DNA of 64,000 nt from Flavobacterium sp. (GTDB lineage: Bacteria > Bacteroidota > Bacteroidia > Flavobacteriales > Flavobacteriaceae), in the NCBI RefSeq assembly GCF_039595935.1, contig NZ_JBCNKR010000004.1, forward strand, positions 929,001-993,000, in the 5' to 3' direction. A program made the position numbers and the translations under genes. The notes under the pieces were generated by a model, which saw only the letters and a list, made by a program, of their open reading frames with translations, did not search any database and was not told the origin of the DNA. Numbering within the stretch: position 1 is the first letter of the stretch; the number at the start of each line of letters is the position of its first letter. Below are positions 1-9,420 of this stretch, piece by piece.

Positions 1-1382
1 AAGAAGTTCTTGAAGCTAAAAAAGATGCGTGGAATGATTTTATAAATCCAATAATTGAGGATCAAAAAAATCTTTTAGAATTACTGGAAAAAATTGCAGA
101 AGCAAGCATTAATCATAAAGAAAGAATCAAAAAATATATTTCTGAATTAAGTGCTATAAAAGCACCTTTAAAGAAAGAAATTCTGGTTTATGCAAGAAAA
201 ATTCTTCGTTTTATAGAAGTTCCAAACAGTAAAGTTCTTTTATCAAACTGGATTACGAATTATATTGAAGTTACTCAGGAAAAATTCAGCAGTAACCTTC
301 ATTCAGATTCTCCTCAAAATGTATTCTCAGTAGAAAAAGTACTTCCTGTATATGCAGAAGATGCAAAACCGGATTTAGACGGAAGAATGATTCTTCGTGA
401 TAATTTCGACGCTTTGTTCAGCAAATATCCTGAAACTTTGATTTTTGGAGAAGATGTTGGAAACATCGGAGACGTAAATCAAGGTCTTGAAGGTATGCAG
501 GAAAAATACGGAGAACTTCGTGTTGCCGATGTGGGAATTCGTGAAGCTACGATTATTGGTCAGGGAATTGGTATGGCATTGAGAGGTTTACGCCCTATTG
601 CTGAAATTCAATATCTTGATTACTTATTGTATGCTATTCAAATCATGAGTGATGATTTGGCTACTTTACAATACAGAACTGTTGGAAAACAAAAAGCACC
701 ATTAATTATCAGAACCCGCGGGCACCGTTTAGAAGGTATCTGGCACTCTGGTTCTCCAATGGGAATGATTATAAATGCTATTCGCGGAATCCACGTTTTG
801 GTTCCGAGAGATATGACGCAGGCTGCCGGATTCTATAACACCTTATTAGAATGCGACGAACCTGCCTTAGTAATTGAATGCTTGAACGGTTACCGTTTAA
901 AAGAAAAAACGCCTTTAAACTTTGGTGAATTTAAAACGCCAATTGGTGTTGTTGAAACTTTAAAAGAAGGAACTGATATTACTTTAGTTTCTTACGGATC
1001 GACTTTAAGACTGGTTCAGCAGGCTGCTAATGAATTATTAGATTTAGGAATTGACTGTGAAGTTATTGATATTCAGTCTTTACTTCCTTTCGATGTGAAT
1101 AAAGACATTGTAAAAAGTATTGCTAAAACAAACCGTTTGTTAGTAATTGATGAGGATGTTCCGGGCGGAGCTTCTGCGTTTATTTTACAGCAGATTCTGG
1201 AAGAGCAGGATGCTTACAAATATCTTGACAGCAAACCGCAGACTCTTGCTGCAAAAGCCCACAGACCTGCATACGGAACTGATGGTGATTATTTCTCTAA
1301 ACCTTCTGCCGAAGATATTTTCGAGAAAGTTTACAGCATGATGAATGAAGTTAATCCTTCTAAATTCCCAGCTTTGTACTAA
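1..1382 (+). CDS. 2-oxoacid dehydrogenase E1, fused alpha/beta, C-terminal part
   Basis: Partial gene; its 5' end lies before the window. The frame is open from base 3, with no stop before 1382, so the ATG at 387 is internal and not the start. The visible 459 residues cover the tail of the alpha region and the whole beta region (transketolase-type pyrimidine-binding domain followed by the transketolase C-terminal domain). Recognisable beta-subunit segments are FGEDVG, RVADVGIREATIIGQGIGMA and HSGSPMGM. The family decarboxylates pyruvate or branched-chain 2-oxoacids with thiamine diphosphate and passes the acyl group to a lipoyl E2 partner. Single-chain alpha-beta fusions are common in Flavobacteriia. 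The substrate cannot be fixed from sequence; branched-chain 2-oxoacids are one possibility. A hairpin terminator follows 25 bp after the stop. Confidence 0.85.
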   Translation, partial: EVLEAKKDAWNDFINPIIEDQKNLLELLEKIAEASINHKERIKKYISELSAIKAPLKKEILVYARKILRFIEVPNSKVLLSNWITNYIEVTQEKFSSNLHSDSPQNVFSVEKVLPVYAEDAKPDLDGRMILRDNFDALFSKYPETLIFGEDVGNIGDVNQGLEGMQEKYGELRVADVGIREATIIGQGIGMALRGLRPIAEIQYLDYLLYAIQIMSDDLATLQYRTVGKQKAPLIIRTRGHRLEGIWHSGSPMGMIINAIRGIHVLVPRDMTQAAGFYNTLLECDEPALVIECLNGYRLKEKTPLNFGEFKTPIGVVETLKEGTDITLVSYGSTLRLVQQAANELLDLGIDCEVIDIQSLLPFDVNKDIVKSIAKTNRLLVIDEDVPGGASAFILQQILEEQDAYKYLDSKPQTLAAKAHRPAYGTDGDYFSKPSAEDIFEKVYSMMNEVNPSKFPALY

Positions 1383-1406
1383 GAATTTAGAATATTTCAA
1401 ATAAAT

Positions 1407-1440
1407 AAAAAGCTCCAAATTAATTTTGGGGCTTTTTTTA
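1407..1440 (+). terminator. Rho-independent terminator after the E1 gene
   Basis: The inverted repeat AGCTCCAAA / TTTTGGGGCT, with one mismatch, is followed by seven T. It sits 25 bp after the E1 stop codon. Confidence 0.75.
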
Positions 1441-1567
1441 TACCTTAAAATCAATGCAAATTGGTTAATAATAACCATCAAAAAGCAATGGTATTTTAAC
1501 AAGATAAAGTAGAATAAATATTATTTTAGTCGCACCTAATTAAACCAAAAACAATCTATTCTACATT

Positions 1568-2917
1568 ATGAAAACAAGTAAAATACTCCTTATTCTACTT
1601 TTATTAGCATTAAATATTCAAAAAGGAAAAGCACAAACATCCGAAATTGTTGATACTGAAGAACGATTAAGAGGAACATACGATGCTGTTGAACCTATCC
1701 AATCGTATAGAAATAAAGAAAAAGATTCTAACTATTATTTACTTCTTGCTAAACGCTATTTAGAAACTACCAAAAATCCTTATAAGTATAAAAATGCATT
1801 AATAAATCTTCGTAATTCTTTACTATTGGACAAGAACAACAGTGAAGCTTTTCAACTTCAGTCTGCAGTTAATTATGAATGTGCAATAGAATCCTTAAAC
1901 CGCGGAGAAACAGAACTAAAAAATAGAGACTGGTCTGAAGGTTATTATTTTTATTATGCATTAGAACATTTCTCAAATGCATACCTCAATGGATATAAAA
2001 AAGAGGAAGTGATCGCCTATACAGAAAAAATTAATGAGATCGGCAAAAATTCAAAAGAGAAATACAAAGAATTTAATAAATCTAATTTATACAAAATCTC
2101 TACTGCTTATCAGGAAAAAAATACTTTTAGCTACGACAGCATAGCAAGGGTTTACAAGGAAAAAAAAGCTGATCCGAATACTGATAAAAATGAACTTCTG
2201 AATATTCTGAAAAAACGAGAAGAATATGCTGAATATTATTTTTATAACAATAAAGTTGAGTATGGCATTCTCAAAAAAACAAAAATAGATGAAGCAAAAT
2301 TAAGAATAGAAATGGGCGATACCGAAAATGCCTGTTCGTTATTGTATCATACAGATCTTCTTTATTTTCATGAAAACAATTATGGCGGAAATGCCTGCAA
2401 AATATGGTATCAGAAATATTCTAAAGCAGAAGAAATTAAATTTGCTCAGGCAAGAAAAGAAGCAACAAAGAAATGGTATACAGAGCATCCGAATATTATA
2501 AAACTGCGTTCTCTTATAGGGCAAAATGATGAAGTTGTAAAAAGCTATCTTGGAGTTCCAATTGCTCAAAACTTCAAAATGAATGTTGGTCAAGGTTATA
2601 ATGTACAACAATATTCGGCAAGCAGATACAAAACCAAAAACGGTACTTATGAAATAGCTTTCAAAAACAGTGAAGTTACCCGTATTCAGTTTTTCCCGAT
2701 AATTTTAATCAAATTTGATACGATGGCTTTTAGCCGCAACGAATCTCGTTTTGATGCAGAAGTAACAAACAGACCAGTTTCTTGTTTTGCATCATTCAAT
2801 GATGGTTTTTCTGGAAAAACAAAGATATTTTCTGTTGATTACACTTGCGAAAACTTTATTGCCAGCACGCAGTATTATGGTGCAAATGGCAAAGTTACTT
2901 CGGTTGTAGTCTATTAG
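1568..2917 (+). CDS. Secreted TPR-like hypothetical protein
   Basis: 449 residues. The N-terminus (MKTSKILLILLLLALNIQ) is a signal peptide, probably cleaved after KAQ at about residue 23. The body is rich in Lys, Tyr and Asn and predicted helical. Segments around residues 55-150 resemble tetratricopeptide helices (alternating Tyr, Leu and Ala, with ALINLRNSLLLDKNNSEAF typical of a TPR pair). The last 130 residues look like a beta-rich domain. I do not recognise a named family. It stands alone between two terminators with its own upstream spacer, so it is probably monocistronic. It likely acts in the periplasm or outer envelope. Confidence 0.75.
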   Translation: MKTSKILLILLLLALNIQKGKAQTSEIVDTEERLRGTYDAVEPIQSYRNKEKDSNYYLLLAKRYLETTKNPYKYKNALINLRNSLLLDKNNSEAFQLQSAVNYECAIESLNRGETELKNRDWSEGYYFYYALEHFSNAYLNGYKKEEVIAYTEKINEIGKNSKEKYKEFNKSNLYKISTAYQEKNTFSYDSIARVYKEKKADPNTDKNELLNILKKREEYAEYYFYNNKVEYGILKKTKIDEAKLRIEMGDTENACSLLYHTDLLYFHENNYGGNACKIWYQKYSKAEEIKFAQARKEATKKWYTEHPNIIKLRSLIGQNDEVVKSYLGVPIAQNFKMNVGQGYNVQQYSASRYKTKNGTYEIAFKNSEVTRIQFFPIILIKFDTMAFSRNESRFDAEVTNRPVSCFASFNDGFSGKTKIFSVDYTCENFIASTQYYGANGKVTSVVVY

Positions 2918-2933
2918 TTTTATTTCTTTTGAT

Positions 2934-2965
2934 AAAAAAAGCTCCAACATTTTGGAGCTTTTTTT
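2934..2965. terminator. Bidirectional terminator between convergent genes
   Basis: The stem AAGCTCCA / TGGAGCTT has a short loop and is flanked by an A-run on the left and a T-run on the right. It can therefore end both the plus-strand TPR-like gene and the minus-strand kdsB. Confidence 0.8.
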
Positions 2966-2989
2966 ATGATTTTATACAATCTTATTTAA

Positions 2990-3724
2990 TTAAATATCCC
3001 TCAGCATCGCTCTCGCTTTTTCTAAATCTTCTGCCGTATCAATGCCAATTCCAACATGAGTTGTTTCGACCATTTTAATACGTTTTCCGAACTCTAAATA
3101 ACGTAATTGTTCGAGTTTCTCAGAAGCTTCTAAAGATTTCATCGGAAGGCTGTAAAAGTCTAATAAAGCCTGTTTTCTGAAAGCATAAATTCCAATGTGC
3201 TGAAAATAACGAACTCCTACATTTTGCTCTCTTGGATACGGAATTACCGAACGGGAAAAATACAAAGCAAACTGCGATTGATCTACCACCACTTTTACAT
3301 TATTCGGATTATTGATTTCGTCTTCATTTGTAATTTCACGCATTAACGAAGCCAAATCAATCTTTTTATCGGGATCGTTTTTAAAAACAGATAAAACCTG
3401 AGCTAAAGGTTCTGCTTCAGTAAAAGGTTCATCACCCTGAACATTCACAACAATATCAACATCAAGATCTGCGATAGCTTCTGCAATTCGGTCGCTTCCT
3501 GATTCATGCTCTTTAATGCTCATTATCGCTTTTCCGCCATTCGAAACAATTTCATCAAAAATCAAATCCGAATCAGTCACAACAAAAACATCGTCGAATA
3601 ATTTTGTAGAAACCGCAGCTTCATACGTTCTTAAAATTACTGTTTTGCCTCCCAGATCCTGCATTAGTTTTGCAGGAAAACGTGTTGAAGCATATCGTGC
3701 CGGAATTACCGCTATTATTTTCAT
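2990..3724 (-). CDS. kdsB: 3-deoxy-manno-octulosonate cytidylyltransferase
   Basis: 244 residues, the normal size for CMP-Kdo synthetase. The enzyme activates Kdo with CTP in the cytoplasm so that it can be added to lipid A during lipopolysaccharide synthesis. Family motifs are visible: the N-terminal nucleotide-binding loop [27 protein letters not shown] with its metal-binding Asp (about residues 95-102), [10 protein letters not shown], and HIGIYAFRK. The chosen start gives the canonical [10 protein letters not shown] beginning. It is read from its own upstream spacer; the next minus-strand gene upstream is a methyltransferase ending about 195 bp away, so it is not tightly coupled. Confidence 0.95.
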   Translation of the reverse strand: MKIIAVIPARYASTRFPAKLMQDLGGKTVILRTYEAAVSTKLFDDVFVVTDSDLIFDEIVSNGGKAIMSIKEHESGSDRIAEAIADLDVDIVVNVQGDEPFTEAEPLAQVLSVFKNDPDKKIDLASLMREITNEDEINNPNNVKVVVDQSQFALYFSRSVIPYPREQNVGVRYFQHIGIYAFRKQALLDFYSLPMKSLEASEKLEQLRYLEFGKRIKMVETTHVGIGIDTAEDLEKARAMLRDI

Positions 3725-3919
3725 TTTTATATTTTACTGAGTTTAAAAAACTCAAAATTTAGTAATTTAATTTTCACTGTTTTTAAGTGTTTGCAAATAT
3801 GCAAAAATTACTTTTAAATTTTCTGTTTTTCTATTTCTGTAAAGGACGGAAATCGTATTCAGGAATTTTCTATTTACCATCAATTACCAACTTTCTTGTC
3901 TTATTATTAAGATAAAAAA

Positions 3920-4732
3920 TTAAACCAAAACTGTAACACGAAGGTAAGTTGCGGGAATTAATGTAGAATTTGCGTCATTACTTTTGTTTTGACTATTAAC
4001 TAACTCTTCAAGTTTAGCATACAAATCCGAAGTTTTCCCATTTTGTTCAGCAGCTTCAAAAGCATTCATAGTTGGACCATAGTATGTTTTTAATCGATTT
4101 AGCCACTCTGAAGCAGGGAATGCTGCTTTAAATGTAAAGGTATCTCTCTCAAAAGAAATCTTTTCTTTAGGAACACCCGCATTTGTGAATCTTTCGATTA
4201 CGTTATCCTCAATACCCCAAAGCATCGGGCTTACAAAACCCTCAGGAGGCGGTGGTGTAAATTCAGCACTAATCTTCAAGATTTGTGCAATCAATGTTGG
4301 ATCTCCCGGTATCCAATTACCCATAATAATTTTACCTCCAGGCTTAGTGACACGAACCATTTCTTTAGCTACATCAAAAGGTTTTGGAGCAAACATTGCT
4401 CCAAAAATACTCATCGTAACATCGTAAGATTGATCTTTTAGCTCATTTAAATCGGTTGCGTCACCTTCTTGAAATACAATATTATCCAATCCTTCCTTTT
4501 TTGCCCGAAGATTACCCGCTTCAACTAAATTTCTTGCTATATCAACACCTAAAACATTGGCTCCTAATTTTGCTGAAGGTATTGCGGTAGTACCATCGCC
4601 ACAGCCTAGATCTAAAACGTTATTATTTTCTTTAATTCCAATTTTAGCAACCAATTCCGCACCACTTTCTCTCATAGATTCTGCAACGCGCGTAAAATCG
4701 CCTTTTTCCCATAATGCCTTGTTTGGATTCAT
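3920..4732 (-). CDS. Class I SAM-dependent methyltransferase
   Basis: 270 residues. Motif I, VLDLGCGDGTTAIP (residues about 40-53), followed by the acidic residue in VLGVDIA and the motif FQEGDATDL, identifies a Rossmann-type S-adenosylmethionine methyltransferase of the UbiE/MenG-like methyltransferase type 11 group. The C-terminal half (FPASEWLNRLKTYYGPTMNAFE) resembles a group of stand-alone small-molecule methyltransferases found in many soil bacteria, whose substrates are unknown to me. The true ubiE gene is normally shorter, so I do not assign that symbol. No partner gene is adjacent. Confidence 0.8.
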   Translation of the reverse strand: MNPNKALWEKGDFTRVAESMRESGAELVAKIGIKENNNVLDLGCGDGTTAIPSAKLGANVLGVDIARNLVEAGNLRAKKEGLDNIVFQEGDATDLNELKDQSYDVTMSIFGAMFAPKPFDVAKEMVRVTKPGGKIIMGNWIPGDPTLIAQILKISAEFTPPPPEGFVSPMLWGIEDNVIERFTNAGVPKEKISFERDTFTFKAAFPASEWLNRLKTYYGPTMNAFEAAEQNGKTSDLYAKLEELVNSQNKSNDANSTLIPATYLRVTVLV

Positions 4733-5022
4733 CTTAGTTTTATCAGTGATTATAGTGCTGATGCCGCACTCTTACTTAATTTGTAAACACCTTCTATCGT
4801 TTTTTAAATTATCACCAGTTAATCACAAAAGGCATTTAAAAACTACTTAAAAAGAAGACACAAACAAAATAATCAACTGACAAACAATTACTTATGTAAA
4901 AATAAACAAATTTACATGAAACATTTTACTATCTCAATAATTTATTTTTTTAACAAATTGTGCAGATTATAAACTTTTAGACCATTATCACAAAAATGGA
5001 AAACGATTGGAAACAAATACTA
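4733..5022. other. Intergenic spacer, AT-rich
   Basis: About 290 bp between two minus-strand genes. It is very AT-rich and probably contains the methyltransferase promoter. I see no hairpin, RNA or credible small gene in it. Confidence 0.5.
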
Positions 5023-5853
5023 TTATACTATTTTTACAGAAGTCATACTCAATGAACCAGCCAAAAGCTTATCATTAAATAAACTCAATTCTTCTGATTT
5101 TTCTTTTAAACCTAAAGTATACAATAAGGGCAGATAATGATCAGGAGTTGGAATTGCAATTTGGACCGCTTTACTCATTTTTTCGTACTCAATTAAAGGC
5201 TGAAAATTTCCATCCAATAAATAATTATTTACGGTTTCGCGAGCTTCAATTGCCCAGTCATAACCATAATTATCTTTATCAAAATTTCTGAAATCAACTA
5301 AACGTAAATTGTGTACAATATTCCCGCTTCCGATAATCAAAACGCCTTTATGACGCAGTGATTGTAATTTCTGCGCCAGTTCAAAATGATATTGTCCGGA
5401 TTTAGTATAATCGATACTCAATTGAATTACAGGAACATTTGCCTCTGGATATAAATGTTTTATTACACTCCACGCTCCATGATCTAATCCCCAGTGTTCA
5501 TCTAATTCGACTTCAACGGGACTCAATACTTTTTTAGTTTCCAAAGCCAGTTCAGGACTTCCTTTTGCTGGATACTGCACATCAAAAAGTGCCTGCGGAA
5601 AACCTCCAAAATCATGAATAGTTCTCGGCATTTCCATAAAAGTTACTTTTGTTCCTTTGGTAAACCAATGCGCCGAAACACATAAAATAGCATTTGGCTG
5701 CGGAAGTGTTTTGGCCAGGTTTCGAAAACCTTCTACAAATTGATTTTCTTCAATAGCATTCATTGGGCTGCCATGTCCTAAAAACAGAACCGGCATTTTA
5801 TCTGTATTCGAAAACGTTGATGAAATCGAATGTAAATCGTTTAGTGTTGTCAT
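5023..5853 (-). CDS. ygiD: 4,5-DOPA dioxygenase extradiol-like (YgiD family)
   Basis: 276 residues. It belongs to the LigB/class III extradiol dioxygenases, which use a non-haem metal held by His residues. Candidate ligand motifs are LFLGHGSPMNAI (about residues 24-35), CVSAHWFTKGT, and HWGLDHGAWSVIKHLYP. E. coli YgiD opens the catechol ring of DOPA; the physiological substrate in Flavobacterium is unknown and may be another catechol. The first 18 residues (MTTLNDLHSISSTFSNTD) precede the conserved core, so a start a few codons later cannot be excluded. It is probably monocistronic. Confidence 0.85.
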   Translation of the reverse strand: MTTLNDLHSISSTFSNTDKMPVLFLGHGSPMNAIEENQFVEGFRNLAKTLPQPNAILCVSAHWFTKGTKVTFMEMPRTIHDFGGFPQALFDVQYPAKGSPELALETKKVLSPVEVELDEHWGLDHGAWSVIKHLYPEANVPVIQLSIDYTKSGQYHFELAQKLQSLRHKGVLIIGSGNIVHNLRLVDFRNFDKDNYGYDWAIEARETVNNYLLDGNFQPLIEYEKMSKAVQIAIPTPDHYLPLLYTLGLKEKSEELSLFNDKLLAGSLSMTSVKIV

Positions 5854-5857
5854 TTCC

Positions 5858-5940
5858 TAATAGAATTTATAACACAAATTGCACTAATTTACACAAATTC
5901 TAAGTCTAAAATAATTAGTGAAAATCTGTGAAATCCGTGT
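5858..5940. repeat. Palindromic intergenic element, CACAAATT family
   Basis: The left half contains ACACAAATTGCACTAATTT and ACACAAATT; the right half contains AATTAGTGAAAATCTGTG and TCCGTGTTT. The two halves can pair imperfectly. The same words recur at about 20330-20410, so this looks like a dispersed family and not a gene-specific signal. Confidence 0.5.
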
Positions 5941-5942
5941 TT

Positions 5943-7352
5943 TTATTCTTCAAAACTTTCGTCTTTAAATCCTATCAAATATAGCTTATTTTTAGCACGC
6001 GTCATAGCCGTGTAAAGCCAGCGGATATAATCATGATCGATTCCGTTTGGCAGATAAGGCTGTTCGATAAAAACGGTATTCCACTGGCCTCCCTGCGATT
6101 TATGACACGTGATAGCATAAGAGAATTTAACCTGTAAACCATTAAAATATTCGTTTTCTTTTACCTTTTGAAATCTTTTGTATTTTGTTGGCTCATCTTC
6201 ATAATCTTTCATTACTTCTTCATACAAACGATTTGATTCTTCATACGTTAATGAAGGCGATTCGCTGTTTATGGTATCTAAAATCAAAACTGTTTCAAAA
6301 GGTTTTTGGTTAGGATAATCGACCATTCTGATTTTGACTTTGGCAAATTTAAAACCGTATAATTCTTTGATTCCAAAAAGCTCCAAAACTTCAATAATAT
6401 CACCATTCGCAATAAATCCGGCTTCGTCACTTTCTTTCAGCCAGAAATAATTGTTTTTAACCACCATCAAAAAATCGCCAACAGAAAGTTCACTTTCTTT
6501 AAACAAAATTCGGCTTCGAATCTGCTCATTATATTGATTTGCTCTTTTGTTTGAACGAACAATAAAAGCCGTATCTTCAATACTGTAATTACTGTACGCC
6601 GTATTTATAGCATCCTGAATATCATAACCATCCGTTAAACGAACGATATCTTTAAACTTTTTGACATTGAATTTAAACTCCGTAATAAAGCTTTCTTTTA
6701 GCAGTTCTCGCAATTCAGTCGCATTGAATAAAATTCCCGAACTTTCTTCCTGACGCATTACTTCATCCAGTTCAATATGTTCAATTTCTTTATCATAATG
6801 AACGCCCAAAGTATGAATATCTAAAGCCGGACTTATATCAAGATTTACCGGTGGAAGCTGTGCCGTATCTCCCAAAAGAATCATTTTACAATTTTGTCCT
6901 GAATAAACATAATTGATCAAATCATCCAGAAGTGAACCGCTGTCTAAAGTACTGTCTGAAATCATCGAAGCCTCATCGACTATAAAAATAGTGTTTTTGT
7001 GTTTGTTGACCTGTTTTGTAAAAGCCACTCCTCCACCCGATGATTTTTTAGGAAAATATATTTTTTTGTGAATTGTAAAAGCAGCCGTATTCGAATAATT
7101 GGCGATAACTTTTGCTGCACGTCCGGTGGGTGCCAGCAAAACAAATTTTTTGTTAATGTCGCTCAGATTATTTACGATTGTAGAAATCACAGTTGTTTTT
7201 CCGGTTCCGGCATAACCTTTTAGTACAAAAATGGTATGGTTTTCTGGTTCGGTTAAAAAAATAGCAATTTTTTGAAAAAAAATATCCTGTTTATAAGTTG
7301 GTGCAAACGGAAATCTTTTCTGTAAAACGCCGTAAAACAATGCTGAATTCAT
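5943..7352 (-). CDS. RecD-like superfamily 1 DNA helicase / AAA ATPase
   Basis: 469 residues from the preferred ATG at 7350-7352; an in-frame ATG at 7400 would add 16 residues, but the shorter MNSALFYGVLQKRFPF beginning looks like the family start. The order of helicase motifs is clear: Walker A GYAGTGKTTVI, Walker B IFIVDEASMIS, motif III GDTAQLPPV, and a C-terminal UvrD_C_2/motif V-VI block with YAITCHKSQGGQW and YTAMTRAK. Such short RecD2-like helicases are common in Bacteroidota and presumably unwind DNA during repair. It lacks the long N-terminal region of full-size RecD2. Neighbours give no functional hint. Confidence 0.85.
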   Translation of the reverse strand: MNSALFYGVLQKRFPFAPTYKQDIFFQKIAIFLTEPENHTIFVLKGYAGTGKTTVISTIVNNLSDINKKFVLLAPTGRAAKVIANYSNTAAFTIHKKIYFPKKSSGGGVAFTKQVNKHKNTIFIVDEASMISDSTLDSGSLLDDLINYVYSGQNCKMILLGDTAQLPPVNLDISPALDIHTLGVHYDKEIEHIELDEVMRQEESSGILFNATELRELLKESFITEFKFNVKKFKDIVRLTDGYDIQDAINTAYSNYSIEDTAFIVRSNKRANQYNEQIRSRILFKESELSVGDFLMVVKNNYFWLKESDEAGFIANGDIIEVLELFGIKELYGFKFAKVKIRMVDYPNQKPFETVLILDTINSESPSLTYEESNRLYEEVMKDYEDEPTKYKRFQKVKENEYFNGLQVKFSYAITCHKSQGGQWNTVFIEQPYLPNGIDHDYIRWLYTAMTRAKNKLYLIGFKDESFEE

Positions 7353-7405
7353 AAAGTAAATTTGAAACACAAAGTTCGTTTTTTTAAATGGTAATGGCAA
7401 TTTTA

Positions 7406-7520
7406 AACCATATAAGTGATGGAAGTTATTTAAGTTTTATACTTCGGGATTAGTTCTACGAACTTATATGGCTTAAAATTCTGTAAGCTTAAATTTACTT
7501 ATATCACTTATATGGTTAAA
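7406..7520. repeat. Imperfect inverted repeat, ACCATATAAGTGAT family
   Basis: The left arm at about 7406-7435 (AACCATATAAGTGATGGAAG...) pairs imperfectly with the right arm at about 7489-7518 (...ACTTATATCACTTATATGGTT). Together they could form a long hairpin in the spacer between the divergent helicase and DUF3822 genes. Confidence 0.6.
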
Positions 7521-7604
7521 AAATAACGCAACGATAATACTTCGCTAACCTTCTTGTAATATTGTTTTTTAAAATTGCAAGTATATTAGTTACTTTTTAA
7601 TTTG

Positions 7605-7612
7605 TAAGTTTG
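7605..7612 (+). promoter_or_regulatory. Candidate Bacteroidota -7 element for the DUF3822-rsmD operon
   Basis: TAAGTTTG matches the Bacteroidota -7 consensus TAnnTTTG and lies 55 bp before the DUF3822 start. No clear -33 TTTG is found at the usual spacing, so this is only a half-match. Confidence 0.4.
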
Positions 7613-7667
7613 TAGTCGCCTTAAATTCTTTATTGAAACAAAACAGGTAACGAATTGTAAATCAATT

Positions 7668-8489
7668 ATGTCATTACACAATACTAATATCACATCAAAG
7701 AATTACAAAAAACTTTCGATTCAGGTTTCACTGAACGGATTTTCATTTTGCTGCTTTGATACTTTAAACAATACCATAACTGCTTTTAATGAAGTTCAGT
7801 TTGATGCTGCTCAAAATCAAAATAAAATTGAGGAGTTATACGCTTCGGCATTTAAAAATCATCCTGAATTAAAAGAAACTTACGATGATATTTTAGTCAT
7901 TCACAATAATAATCTTTCGACTTTTGTGCCAACGCCTTTGTTTGATGAAGATTATTTGGCAAGTTACCTCCAGTACACAACTAAAGTATTTGATACCGAT
8001 TTTTTTACATTCGACCAAATTTCTAATTACGATATGCATTCGGTTTACATTCCGTACATTAACATCAATAACTTTTTAATTGATAATGTTGGTTCGTTTG
8101 ATTACAAACATGTAAACAGCATTTTAGTCGAAAAAATCCTGGAGGCGTCAAAAAACAACGACGACAAAAAAATGGTAGTCAACTTCAATCCAAATCATTT
8201 TGAGATTATTCTTGTACAAAACCAAAAACTATTGTTATTCAACTCTTTTGAATATCAAACTCCTGAAGACTTTATTTATTACATTCTTTTTACTGCTGAA
8301 CAATTGAATCTGAATCCTGAAATTTTTCAGCTCGAATTGCTTGGAACCATACAGCAAAATGATCCGTATTATGCAATTGCTTACAAATACGTTCGTAATA
8401 TTTCTTTTCTTGACGTTAGTACTTTAAAAGAAAGAAACAATTATACCACAGCTCAGAATCAAAAACATTATATCTTATTTCAATCATGA
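7668..8489 (+). CDS. DUF3822 family protein
   Basis: 273 residues. I recognise it as the DUF3822 family, which in Flavobacteriia typically precedes rsmD. The protein has no signal peptide or membrane segment. Its fold resembles actin/ASKHA-like proteins in such features as ILVIHNNNLSTFVPTPLF and the KMVVNFNPNHFEIILVQ block, but that comparison is an inference. The last four bases (ATGA) overlap the rsmD start, so the two genes are translationally coupled. Function is unknown; the coupling suggests a link to ribosome assembly. Confidence 0.8.
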   Translation: MSLHNTNITSKNYKKLSIQVSLNGFSFCCFDTLNNTITAFNEVQFDAAQNQNKIEELYASAFKNHPELKETYDDILVIHNNNLSTFVPTPLFDEDYLASYLQYTTKVFDTDFFTFDQISNYDMHSVYIPYININNFLIDNVGSFDYKHVNSILVEKILEASKNNDDKKMVVNFNPNHFEIILVQNQKLLLFNSFEYQTPEDFIYYILFTAEQLNLNPEIFQLELLGTIQQNDPYYAIAYKYVRNISFLDVSTLKERNNYTTAQNQKHYILFQS

Positions 8490-9091
8490 GAATCATTTCA
8501 GGAAAATACAAAGGGCGCCGAATTAATCCGCCAAAAAATCTACCTGTAAGACCAACGACTGATATGAGTAAAGAAGCATTGTTTAATGTTCTAAATAATC
8601 ATTTCAATTTTGACAGCTTAAAGGTTTTGGATTTATTTTCAGGAACTGGCAATATCAGTTTTGAATTTGCTTCACGCGGAAGCGCGCCAATTACGTCTGT
8701 AGATGGTGATTTTGGATGTGTGAAATTCATTAAACAAGTTTCATCAGAATTTGATTTTGATATTGCGGCTACCAAAAGTGACGTTTTTAAGTTTTTAGAT
8801 AATGCTAAAAGTACTTACGACATTATTTTTGCAGACCCGCCTTACGGATTGGATCAGGCTGTTTTTGAAAAAATCGTACTGACTGTTTTCGAAAGAGATT
8901 TATTAGAAGAAGACGGAATGATGATTATTGAACATTCTAAATATACCAAACTTGACCATATGAGTAATTTTTCATTTCAGAAAAGTTACGGAGGTTCCTA
9001 CTTCAGTTTCTTCGAATTAAATTCGACAGATGACGAAGAAGAACTTGAAGGCGATTTGCCTTTAAAAGTTGCCGAAGAAGACGAAGGTTAA
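8486..9091 (+). CDS. rsmD: 16S rRNA (guanine(966)-N(2))-methyltransferase
   Basis: 201 residues. RsmD methylates G966 of 16S rRNA in the 30S subunit using S-adenosylmethionine. Visible motifs are the N-terminal MRIISGKYKGRRI, RPTTDMSKEALFN, the SAM-binding VLDLFSGTGNISFE and the catalytic DPPYGL (a variant of the N6/N2 methylase motif IV). It begins inside the end of the DUF3822 gene (overlap ATGA). The C-terminus has an extra acidic tail (TDDEEELEGDLPLKVAEEDEG). A strong terminator follows. Confidence 0.95.
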   Translation: MRIISGKYKGRRINPPKNLPVRPTTDMSKEALFNVLNNHFNFDSLKVLDLFSGTGNISFEFASRGSAPITSVDGDFGCVKFIKQVSSEFDFDIAATKSDVFKFLDNAKSTYDIIFADPPYGLDQAVFEKIVLTVFERDLLEEDGMMIIEHSKYTKLDHMSNFSFQKSYGGSYFSFFELNSTDDEEELEGDLPLKVAEEDEG

Positions 9092-9097
9092 CATCAT

Positions 9098-9130
9098 AAA
9101 AAAATCCCGCTTATAAGGCGGGATTTTTTA
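9098..9130 (+). terminator. Rho-independent terminator of the DUF3822-rsmD operon
   Basis: The stem AAATCCCGC / GCGGGATTT encloses TTATAAG-type loop bases and ends in a T-run. It starts 7 bp after the rsmD stop. Confidence 0.85.
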
Positions 9131-9216
9131 TTTCTATCTAATTCTAAGTTTACCCGAATCAGTACCAATCTTAACATAAAATCTTTTTATCAAATAGAAT
9201 CTTTTGGAATTTTATT

Positions 9217-9291
9217 TTAAAAGTTCGCTGTGATTGAAAGACAAAAAAGCAAAAGCGCAACAAGAAGTTTTAATAACAGATAAATATTCAT
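9217..9291 (-). CDS. Possible 24-residue hydrophobic peptide
   Basis: A minus-strand ATG to TAA frame encodes MNIYLLLKLLVALLLFCLSI plus TANF. It is a single hydrophobic helix with one early Lys, resembling a short membrane peptide or the leader of a type I toxin. It lies in a 535-bp gene-free spacer. There is no clear promoter or ribosome site, and AT-rich DNA gives such frames by chance, so support is weak. Confidence 0.2.
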   Translation of the reverse strand: MNIYLLLKLLVALLLFCLSITANF

Positions 9292-9420
9292 TTTTAAAAG
9301 TTTTTTGATTTTGTGATGATGCAAAAATGCTTCGAAAAATGCCCTGCGTAGGTTAATTGAAGGTTAATGCGGAGTTAACGTCATTTTTGTTCCATAAAAG
9401 CTTTATTTTTGGGTTGAGAA

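Noticed and set aside
387..1382. E1 gene starting at ATG 387
   Set aside because: The same frame is open upstream to the window edge with alpha-subunit-like coding, so 387 is an internal Met.
4185..4850. Plus-strand frames over the methyltransferase gene and its leader
   Set aside because: They are antisense shadows of a clear methyltransferase gene.
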